A stretch of DNA of 64,000 bases from the NCBI GenBank assembly GCA_028564705.1, contig JAPXFQ010000831.1:1302001-1366000 (forward strand), read 5' to 3'. Shown here one piece after another: positions 24,301 through 31,951 of the stretch (within the stretch, counting starts at the first letter, position 1; each line of letters opens with the position of its first letter). The DNA is from Apricaphanius iberus (Eukaryota; Chordata; Actinopteri; Cyprinodontiformes; Aphaniidae). The position numbers and the translations under genes are program-made. The notes beneath the pieces are model-generated. The model was given only the letters and a program-made list of their open reading frames with translations, was not told the origin of the DNA and ran no database searches.

Positions 24301-24572
24301 TTGCAACAACACATTATCAGTAGGGATTATAAAAATAATCAGAAATAATCAGAATTACTATTTAATGAAAACTATAGAAATTAGAAATTAACCTGAAGTA
24401 AAAAAAAAAAATTCTTAACTTATACTTAGGCATACCCATTTCTTCTCTTCCTACATTTAGTATCAGTACACAAACGATTTCATTTCACAACCAATTCATT
24501 TTTTACATATCAAAGTCAATATTAAGTCAAATTTGGTGATATTTAGGCCTTTGATTTTTAAAAGCTAATTAA
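21321..24572. other. Unassigned sequence, candidate conserved non-coding segments
   Basis: No gene recognised. Two parts, about 22540-22900 and 23300-23480, have balanced composition, TAATTA-type sites and few simple repeats, unlike the decayed repeats around them. They could be conserved regulatory DNA, which sequence alone cannot show. A hAT-like end (GGTTGGGGACCACTGC, 22090-22105) has no partner that I can find. Confidence 0.4.
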
Positions 24573-24583
24573 GGGACGGCCCA

Positions 24584-24650
24584 ATGCAATGCATGGAGGC
24601 AGTGCAAATCCATTGCAAAGCAATGTATCACTGCCTCCATGCAATTGCAT
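24584..24650. repeat. Subterminal hairpin of the compound element
   Basis: ATGCAATGCATGGAGGCAGTG and its inverse CACTGCCTCCATGCAATTGC flank a 24-base loop. The stem is about 21 bp with one bulged base. It starts 12 bases from the element end, the place where transposase-binding subterminal repeats are often found. Confidence 0.85.
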
Positions 24651-25377
24651 GGGCAGTCCTATTACTATTCACTTCTAGGCTCTTATTCTTTCACGTTAAT
24701 GCGGGTCGTACCGTAGCGTGCACCCCCACAATATATACATCAAAACGACCGGCTCGATCGTGTGAGGTGTGCTATTACTTTTATTGGCGATTGGAGTTAC
24801 CATGGCGACGTAATTAGCGAAGAACCACCCCCAAAAACACCCATTGGAAATGAATGGAAAAACGGCCCAAAATCATGAAAAATCCACTATTTTTGAAGAT
24901 TTACTGTGTAGCCATACAATAACTTAGCAACACCATTCGAAATCCAGATTGTAGCCACGTCCGTGCTGTGTTCAGCATTGAAGACCGCATGTCGATAGCT
25001 GTTACGGTTTTGTCACAATTTGACTTTGTTCGACCCAAAGTTTGCCCCAAATCGACATTTTTAGAGTGGAGCAGCTCGTTAAGCAGAGTGTGGAGTGATG
25101 AACTTTTGGAAGGTCCTCATCAAAATTTAACTCGACGTCACGGCCACATATTTCGCACTAGTGACATGATTTTCGGTCATGAAATAGAGCCGCCCTTTGT
25201 GATTCTCAGGATCATTTCAAAATTTCCCTATATCGCACGGTTTTCTCTCAGCGAGCTCTAGATCGCTCAAAGTGGAACCCAGTTTTAGGGCTTTTGTCCT
25301 ATAGTTTATCATTGTGGCTGCTCAGGATGATCTCAGCCAGAGAGATGTTCTTAGTCATTTTTCTCTCGTTCCCTCTC

Positions 25378-25930
25378 GGACTGTGAATAAGGTAGAGACT
25401 TCTGCTTTGGCATGAACGAAGACAAATGATACATCTCGCTCACACTTCAAGAATTTTTCCGATACCTTGTACGGTTTTCGAATGGGAACGATTTGTTCGG
25501 CGCACTTTTTGGAGTTTTTCTTAAAATTGAAGCTCTTAATCATCTTAAGTGTTTGCACCTGCTGCAATTTTCACTCACACTTGTTGCTGGGGAAACGGAG
25601 CACCTTTGATCAGAGTTCACTAAAGTTCATTCCACAGTATATACACATTGAAGGCCTATTAAACCCCACTTAAACACAGGTTATGCTATGCAGTACTATA
25701 GAGAGAAGTACTACAAACAAGTCCATGTGTCAGTCCATCTGTCTTTGTCTTTCTGACCATGTCTCTGTCTTTCTCAGTCCCCCTGTCTGCCTGTACCATT
25801 TCATCTGTGAATAAGATAGAGAGTTGTGCTTTGAAATAATTGAACACAAAGGATAAATATCGCTAACACTCCAATAATTTTCCTGATAGCTGCTATAGTT
25901 TTCGAATGGGAAAGGTTCGTTCGCAGCTGT
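25378..25930. repeat. Diverged internal direct duplication
   Basis: Copies at about 25378-25515 and 25804-25930 share CTGTGAATAAG, TAGAGA, CTTTG, ACACT-C-A-AATTTT and GTTTTCGAATGGGAA in the same order. The rest of each copy has diverged. The spacer holds a CTGTCT-rich stretch near 25735-25795. Confidence 0.7.
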
Positions 25931-25949
25931 TTAACACTCTGAACATGGA

Positions 25950-26215
25950 GAGGAGACAACAGAACATATGGCCTAAAACTCAATGTTGTTGTTGTTGATG
26001 GGTTAAGGAAGATGGTTGCATCCCAGAGGTACTGCGTTCAAATCCAGGAGTGAGCAGCAAATAATTTTTCTTTGCTGAAAGCTGAACTGGGAGACGAGAC
26101 AACAGATCATATGGCCTAAAACTCAATGCTGTATAAGTGATGTTGTAGTGTAACTGTTAAGGAACAGGAATACAATGCAAGAGGTAGTGGGTTTGAATCC
26201 CAGGGGGAGCAATTT
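25950..26215 (+). repeat. Two tandem tRNA-like (pol III promoter-like) modules
   Basis: Two units with a period of about 143 bases each begin with GAGACAACAGA-CATATGGCC and ACTCAATG. Each then carries an A-box-like segment (GATGGGTTAAGG near 25998; TGTAGTGTAACTGTTAAGG at 26144) and, 40 to 50 bases later, a B-box-like segment (GCGTTCAAATCC at 26034; GGTTTGAATCC at 26190). The order and spacing mimic tRNA internal promoters. Stem pairing is too poor for a real tRNA gene. Module 2 is followed by a T run (26214-26224), a possible pol III stop. Confidence 0.6.
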
Positions 26216-26348
26216 TTTTTTTTTCTTGTTTGAAAGCTGGAACCAAAATCCCTATGTTATACACAGTACTACATTGCACTTGTATGCATTTTAGTTGATT
26301 TCAGCTTTTCCAGTATATTTTCATACTAATCCTACTAATACTAATGAC

Positions 26349-26850
26349 AACATGTTAGCTAGCATTAGCATGCTAGTTAGCATTACATGCTAGCTGTTGT
26401 TAGCATTTTAGCTAATTTTAGCTTTTTGACTATATTTTTGTACTGAATGGGATTATAGTAATGCCAACATGTTAGCTAGCATTAGCATGATAGTTAGCAT
26501 TAGCATGCTAGCTGTTGTTAGCATTTTAGCTAATTTTAGCTTTTTGACTATATTTTTTACTGAATGGGTTATAGTATGCCAACATGTTAGCTAGCATTAC
26601 ATGATAGTTAGCATTAGCATGCTAGCTGTTGTTAGCATTTTAGCTAATTTTAGCTTTTTGACTATATTTTTTTACTGAATGGGTTTAAGTATGCCAACAT
26701 GTTAGCTAGCATTAGCATGCTAGTTAGCATAGCATGCTAGCTGTTGTTAGCATTTAGCTAATTTAGCTTTTGACTATATTTTGGTACTGAATGGGTTTAT
26801 ACAACATGTTAGCTAACATTAGCATTAGCATGCTAGTTAGCATTAGCATG
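26349..26850. repeat. GCTAGC-rich minisatellite, monomer 107-117 bp
   Basis: The motif AACATGTTAGCTAGCATTAG restarts at 26349, 26466, 26581 and 26696, and in a variant form at 26803, so the monomer is about 115 bases and the array holds four full units plus a partial one. Each unit contains short palindromes (GCTAGC, GCATGC) followed by TTTTAGCTAATTTTAGC and TTTTTGACTATATTTT. The last, partial unit runs straight into the right end of the compound element. Confidence 0.9.
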
Positions 26851-27048
26851 CACACCGTGGCCGTCCCTTCTCTAAATTTCCTGAAATTTTCTAGTTCCTC
26901 ATATTATTTTATTTCAGACTAATACTACACCTTCTCCTCTGGACCCACACCAACTTTCAATTGGATTTGAACTGTGATTTCAAAATAAAACACCTTTCAA
27001 AAACAAACATTCACACTTGTTACTAATACTACTACTAATACTACAGTA

Positions 27049-27140
27049 GGGTAGCTCTAGCTCAGTGGTAGAGTTGTCCACCCACAAATCGTGGGTTCGA
27101 ACTTGTGGCGTACGTGTTCAGCAACATTGCTTCTGTCAGT
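27049..27140 (+). mobile_element. tRNA-derived SINE, 5' half
   Basis: An A-box TAGCTCAGTGGTAGAG (27058-27073) and a B-box GGTTCGAACT (27093-27102) form a typical tRNA-like head. The stretch then continues to TTGCTTCTGTCAGT, where the SINE is interrupted. The other half resumes at 27749. The stems do not pair well enough for a functional tRNA. Confidence 0.75.
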
Positions 27141-27748
27141 CAGTACGTTTACATACACATCTAAATCAGGTTTTGTGGTGTAATCGAACCATGGGCTTGG
27201 CCCCTGTTTAGAGCAGAGTCCCAGTTTACACGTCACTCAGAAAATCGAATTATTAAATGGACTATGTTCGACTCCCCGACGATAGATGGTCAAATGCGCC
27301 CCTACATGTTTGCCTTATAGCGGTTAGCCTCGAGCTACACACAGGCAGTAAGCAGAGGTTGGTGGGAAAGAAGCAAACTGAGTAAAGTAGGATATGTTCA
27401 ATCACAATGCACCATCTTTTCGTCAGTCCAAAAATGCACTGATTGGCCACTTAAGTTTGTCGTAGCGGCCGTTTTCTTCTATAACTACTACATTGTTGTT
27501 GTTGTTAAATCACACTTCCGCATGTCCTTACTTCACGAGAGGGTTCACAAGTATGGTGAGGGTGGGGGGATTGGTTGCAGAGAAGTCAGATACCCATTCA
27601 CATTATTTAGGTAGAATACTCCAATTTAAGAAACTCCAGTTCCGTTTGATTCAAGTCGAGCTAAGGTTTATACATACATTTCAAAAGTCTGATTTAAGTC
27701 AGACTAAGGTAATAATTCAACTTTTTCTTCATGCATGTAAATGCACTG
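27141..27748. mobile_element. 608-bp MITE inserted in a SINE
   Basis: The termini CAGTACGTTTACAT and, inverted, CAGTGCATTTACATGCA are similar imperfect inverted repeats. AGT flanks both sides (27138-27140 and 27749-27751). Removing the unit and one AGT restores continuous SINE sequence (TCTGTCAGT then TTGCTCCAGGGCAG), which fixes both ends. A 3-bp duplication fits Harbinger or CACTA-type integration, but the superfamily is not proven. No transposase is encoded; the 112-residue frame that crosses the right end is chance. Confidence 0.82.
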
Positions 27749-27906
27749 AGTTTGCTCCAGGGCAGTTGTGGCTACAACGTTGCTTGCCATCACCAGTGTA
27801 TGAATTTGTGCTTGAATGGGTGAATGACTGAATGTAGTGGGAAGTACTTTGGGGTCCTTTGAACTAGATAAAGCACTATACAAGTACAGGCCATTTACCA
27901 TTTACA
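27749..27906 (+). mobile_element. SINE 3' half with RTE-like LINE tail
   Basis: The block CCAGGGCAGTTGTGGCTACA, TTGCCATCACCAGTGTATG, AAGTACTTTGGGGTCC, GCACTATACAAGTACAGG and CCATTTACCATTTAC is the common 3' end shared by a fish SINE and an RTE-type (Expander-like) LINE. It completes the SINE begun at 27049. The naming of the LINE partner is provisional. Confidence 0.75.
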
Positions 27907-28308
27907 TTTCCTCCACTGGAACCTCACCATCTTCCAACTGGATGTGAACTGTAATTTCAAAAAAGCATTTTAATACATGACATATTATGCCACCAGTTAT
28001 TAGTTATTGTACTCATGTATAGTATTTAATGAATACAGTTTACTTCTCATATTCACAAGGCCAACCCTTCTCTCTCTAAACCTTAAATAGTATTTAGAAA
28101 TCAATGTATATCTTCTACACAGCTTTAGCTCAATGCCCATACCCCAGAACGTGTTCTCCCTGTCAGCCTGGATAGTTCTTTAGCCTGATAGCAAACCGGG
28201 CATCCGCGTGACAAGGTCTAAATCTACAGTTGATATCTGGTGCTTCTGAGGTCTGCTTGGCCATCTGATACATTAATTATCAGAAGTTTACAGACAGAAG
28301 GTCTTTTT
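27907..28308. other. Unassigned sequence with a short diverged duplicate
   Basis: The start of this stretch (27907-27965) resembles 26931-26995: both read CTCC-CTGGA-CC-CACCA, then AA-TGGAT-TGAACTGT-ATTTCAAAA. The rest is unassigned. Confidence 0.5.
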
Positions 28309-28400
28309 CTATGGGATCATAATGATATCAGCTTGAAATTAAACTGAAAAGAAATATTGGAACTGAAAAACAAAATTGGCCCATTATATATATTCAGTTT
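28309..28400. repeat. Dispersed repeat, copy 1
   Basis: CTATGGG, ATAATGATATCAGC, AAACTGAAAAGAAATATTGG and CTGAAAA occur in the same order and spacing at 52516-52605, about 24 kb away in the same orientation. I do not recognise the family. Confidence 0.8.
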
Positions 28401-28556
28401 TTCACCAGAGACCGAACGCGAGTGACTTACTAAAGTTACAGGACAACTTATACAACAGCGACTACAATTCCATAAATACATAAATGAGGATGATGAGCAA
28501 TGAAAAATTACCCAGCTTTGCAGTCACATTGAGGATTTCGCTGTTCTCCTTGGCAC

Positions 28557-28838
28557 TCACCCGTAGATGATGCGTATCATGCTGTTTCTGCTTGTCTGAC
28601 CTCTGCTTCTAACACAAACACAGCTTTCTGTTTCACAGACATCGGTCCAACTCTCCTTGAAACAACATAATCTCAGGCCTCCAGACTTTAAAAAGCCATA
28701 CATTTTTTTCATAAGTGAATGGTCGGCTTTAGGAATAGGAATAAATGTCTCCCCAGCGGATTTGTGGCCAGGAAACTGACGAATCAAACTAACGTCTTTC
28801 ATATATCTGAAAAGGGCTCTAAATAATTTCACCGTCAA
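28557..28838 (-). CDS. Unrecognised 93-residue frame with splice-donor-like end
   Basis: This minus-strand frame begins M-T-V-K-L-F-R-A and ends M-I-R-I-I-Y-G. The codon for the final Gly overlaps CGGGTGAGTG (genomic 28549-28560), a textbook 5' splice donor, so the frame could be an exon rather than a complete gene. No domain is recognised. It lies next to a dispersed repeat, so an exon of a mobile element is as likely as a host exon. Against coding: 93 residues is not rare by chance and no partner exon was found. Treat as a hypothesis. Confidence 0.2.
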   Translation of the reverse strand: MTVKLFRALFRYMKDVSLIRQFPGHKSAGETFIPIPKADHSLMKKMYGFLKSGGLRLCCFKESWTDVCETESCVCVRSRGQTSRNSMIRIIYG

Positions 28839-29147
28839 TAGAGATTTTAAGTTTGTCTCTAAAGCTCTCCCTGTTTTCAGATGTTAAAGGGGTTATATAT
28901 CTGGGATTTCTCCCACTAACTCTCTTGGAAGTGTTCGTTGCGTCTGTTCATTGCGTCCGTTCATTTTATTTGGTTTCTGCTAGACAACCACTTGCGAATG
29001 CGCACAGAGATGTTAACAAAGATCCTCCTACTGTATGAGTAGAACCAAGTGGTAATCTAATGCAATTGTCATCACAAAATCACAGATGCAAAGAACTGCT
29101 TTGATGCAATATTTAGTTGATTATAATATTAGGGGCAATACATTTAG
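28839..29147. other. Unassigned sequence
   Basis: This holds short direct repeats built on GTTCATTGCGTC near 28930-28965 and is slightly CpG-richer than its surroundings. No function assigned. Confidence 0.4.
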
Positions 29148-29215
29148 CCAGGTAGCACTGTTGCCTTCCAGCAAGAATGTCCTGGGTTCAGATTCTGGCC
29201 ACGGAGTCCTCTCTC
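29148..29215 (+). mobile_element. SINE tRNA-like head, isolated
   Basis: GGTAGCACTGTTGCCTTCCA and GGGTTCAGATTCTGGCC form the A/B-box portion of a tRNA-derived fish SINE. The body does not follow directly. Confidence 0.6.
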
Positions 29216-29399
29216 ATGCAACTCAAATGTTGATTTTCTTGTAGATATGCAGAATAGAGGTAAAATACCATTTGAAAGTGGAATTTGATGAAAAAGTGGT
29301 GAACAATAATAGTTTATTTTTGTGAAGTTTGAGGCTTGTACATGTAGAACCTTTCTGAGTGGGTAGGTTTCATTTTGACCAAATAATTTACAGCAAAAT

Positions 29400-29700
29400 G
29401 AATGGAAAAAAATGTAGTGGCGCAGATGGTAGCAAGACAGCCTTGGGTCTGAATCCCGGCTTGGGATCTTTCTGCATGGAGTTTGCATGTTCTCCCTGTG
29501 CATGTCTGGGTTCCCTCCGGGTACTCCAGCTTCCTCCCATAGTCCAAAAACATGACTTCTAGGTAAATTGGTCTCTAAATAGACCATAGGTGTGAGTGTG
29601 TATTTGTGCATGGTTGTTTGTCCAGTCTGTCTCTATGTTGCCCTGCAATGGACTGGCAACCTTTCCAAGGGGTACCATCTTTCACCTGATGACCGCTGGA
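29400..29700 (+). mobile_element. V-SINE/DANA-like tRNA-derived SINE
   Basis: A second tRNA-like head (GGCGCAGATGGTAGCAAGAC, then GGTCTGAATCCCGG) leads into the conserved body TTTCTGCATGGAGTTTGCAT, GTTCTCCCTGTGCATG, GGGTTCCCTCCGGGTACTCC and TTCCTCCCATAGTCCAAAAA. The body is shared with the DANA/V-SINE group. It continues through GGTGTGAGTGTG and CAATGGACTGGCAACC and fades near 29700 without a clean tail. The 155-residue minus-strand frame here is antisense SINE, not a gene. Confidence 0.82.
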
Positions 29701-30199
29701 GTTGTAATTCTTTAAGGAGTAGCTCTAACTTTGATACTCTAAGTCTTAAGAGTTAATATTCTGCAGTCTGTATCTTCATGTTGTTTTTAAATGCAGCAAA
29801 CTAAAAAGTAGCATCAGCATTAGTTAGGCATTAATTGGTTCTGGCATTTAACTCTGATATTACAAATTGCCATTGTGGAGCACAAATTTGTTATATAGAA
29901 TCAAGTCAAACTGAAGCAGGTGGTGAACAGCTGTTGAGTCAGGGTGGAGACCAGTTTTGCATTTTCACACATATTAAATTAGGCAAGGTGTAAGGCAAAT
30001 TATTTTTCTGAACTATGCAAGGTTCCACTGCAGCAGATATCTTTTGAACACACATAGACAAACAGCCAGTCAGTCACAATAGATACAGGCTAGAAAAAAT
30101 GAGGAGCTTCATGGCCGACTGCTGAAGGAGCTGGCCCGGCTAGCTCACAAAGCTGAGTAAGAACTAAATGTAGAATGTACCTTGGCAGATATGTAATTA

Positions 30200-30645
30200 T
30201 ACAGCTCATATTTCATTATCCATACTGACAACCTCCAAGACAGATGAGCAAAGCAACAAGTGATACTTTTCATAACTTTGGCCTGATGCAGCTTGTCAAA
30301 CAATTAACACACAACTGAGAACACATTCTGGACTTAATTATTAGCAAATAAATATCTCCAGCATCTTGGTAACAGTTTGTATTAGCTGACCGTTTCTGCG
30401 TTTTCTTTGAAAGTACCATCTCTGCTAAACTATCTAGCCAGTGAGACCAGTGTAAAAAAGCATTTTTTTTCAGGGACAGTTTAGTTGAAACATTTGAAAG
30501 AAATCTACTCTCCCTACTCACCTTCATCCCCCAACACAAACCTGGTAAACAAGCTGGTAGATAACTTTCTCTCAAACATTTCAGACATTAATACCATTGC
30601 ACCAAGTAAAGTTAAAGTAGTCTTGATTAAGCATCTGGTAGGTTT
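30200..30645 (+). mobile_element. LINE ORF2 fragment, endonuclease to RT linker
   Basis: In broken frames the plus strand encodes H-x-L-D-L-I-I-S-K, then a block like L-S-D-H-F-C-V-F-F-E, then a stretch with I-A-P-S-K-V-K. This order occurs in fish L2-like LINE proteins at the end of the endonuclease domain and before the reverse transcriptase. Stops at several positions make it dead. Confidence 0.68.
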
Positions 30646-30734
30646 TATTTCAGATAGGGGGGGCATGGGAACGGGAAGCTGCTTCTCCATATTTGTTCCA
30701 ATTTTTAGGATAATTAATTGACTAGAGTTGGAGG

Positions 30735-31082
30735 ACCTGAGTGCCAGGGGGTTGAGTATAGTCACAACAGATCTTTCATGTACTTTGGTGCTAAGCCATT
30801 ACATCATATATAAACTAGTAAGAGCATTTTGAAGTCTATTCTCTGAGGTGCAAGGAGCCAGTGTAGGAACTTTAGAGCTGGGGTGATGTGCTCTACTTTC
30901 CCGGTTCTAGTGAGGACGTGATCAGCAGCTTTCTGGATCAGTTGCAGCTGTCTGAATTTTTAGGCAGACCTGTGGAGACACTACGGCAGCAATCAAACTG
31001 ACTATAGAAAAAAAAAGGATGGGTTTTTCAAGGTATTATTGTGACATTAGTCATTTAATCTCAGAAATGTTCCTCAATATGC
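30735..31082 (-). mobile_element. L2-like LINE ORF2 C-terminal fragment
   Basis: On the minus strand this is the same protein region as 5693-5954 but extends further 3'. Matching plus-strand landmarks are TTCTGGATCAGTTGCAGCTG, TAGGCAGACCTGTGGAGACA and CATTAGTCATTTAATCTCAG. It faces the LINE piece at 30200-30645, so the two are separate insertions or an inverted rearrangement. Confidence 0.78.
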
Positions 31083-31700
31083 AGTACTGGAACGTTTAGG
31101 GAAAATCTGAAATAATAATGCCAGAATCTAAAATGCAGCCAAAACTCAAAGCACTTTTTACAAGATTTATTGACTGCAATTGTCGTGCTGGTAGAATGGC
31201 TCTGCAGGGAACTGGAATTCAAAGTCATAGGGTCCAATAAAACAGGCAGCCAGTGACAAGGATCTTGACCTTGGGAGTCACTGGGTACACAGCCAAGGAA
31301 TAAAAGTAAAGAGAGGCCCAAAATTCAGCAGCCTGTGATCCATTGCCAGTCTAGGGTCATACACAGGTGATTCAGAGGCACAACAGCAATCCTTAAGTCC
31401 TTGAGGCTGAAATCTGGGTCAATCAACAGGCGTGGTTCAGTAGCAGGGAAGGCAGTTCACAAGCATCAATAAGGGGCAGGCAAAGGTGGCAGTCAAAACA
31501 GGCAAGGTCCAGGGTCTGGTAATTTAAGTCAGAATCTGGTTATCAAGGCTTGAAGGCTTTGGCATAAGCAGGAGATACTCTTGCACTGAGCATAAGGAAA
31601 GCAGATTATTAAATGGGGAGCAGCACAGGTGAGAACATTGAGCAATCAGCTACTGAGGCAGGGAGAGTGACCGGGAAACATGGAGTGCTTCTCAATGCCC
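31083..31700. other. Repeat-like sequence, possibly LTR-retrotransposon derived
   Basis: The stretch has a purine-rich, CAGGCA/GGCAAG-repeating texture (31440-31530) and a TTTATTG near 31164 that could be an inverted polyadenylation signal. This is typical of minus-strand non-autonomous LTR elements in fish. Ends and target duplications were not found. Confidence 0.3.
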
Positions 31701-31949
31701 AGGAAACTCGCATTGATGCCTTTGTCCCGCAACGGTTTCCATGCAGATACGTTATCAGGGACCGCCAAGGTGTGTTCCAATGTTCATGTGCTACCGAGGC
31801 AACTGTCCTCCGTTTGTTAGACGTTTAGCTAACTGAATAAGGATACATCAGAGGTGCCTTGATGCCTTCTCTCAGTCAAACATTTCCCAAAATACAGCAT
31901 GGTAGAAGCCGGCAGCAGCTACTTCAGGGGTAAATTTCCATTTTAAATG
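31701..31949. other. Left flank of the Tc1 insertion, likely an older repeat
   Basis: A block GAGGTGCCTTGATGCC near 31850 resembles GTGAGGTGCCTTGACC near 33540 on the far side of the Tc1 element. Both flanks may belong to one older element split by the insertion. Not proven. Confidence 0.3.
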
Positions 31950-31951
31950 TA

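Larger units (their letters stand above)
24573..26867. mobile_element. 2.3 kb compound non-autonomous DNA element
   Basis: The ends are GGGACGGCC (24573-24581) and its exact inverse GGCCGTCCC (26859-26867). The left end is preceded by TTAA; the right is followed by TTCT, so a TTAA-type duplication is possible but imperfect. From left to right the element holds a subterminal hairpin, a CpG-richer 700-bp segment, a diverged direct duplication (about 25378-25515 and 25804-25930), two tandem 143-bp tRNA-like modules, and a 107-117-bp minisatellite that runs to the right end. Open frames of up to 97 residues show no domain. No transposase is present. Kolobok- or piggyBac-like mobilisation is a guess from the TTAA alone. 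Confidence 0.65.

Noticed and set aside
26349..26850. Regular repeats considered as a CRISPR array
   Set aside because: Monomers are adjacent with no unique spacers, and the genome is eukaryotic; it is a minisatellite.
27051..27120. Possible tRNA gene
   Set aside because: A- and B-boxes are good but the acceptor and T stems do not pair, and a SINE 3' half follows after the MITE.
29144..29611. 155-residue minus-strand open frame
   Set aside because: It is antisense to SINE sequence; the apparent protein features are translated SINE body.
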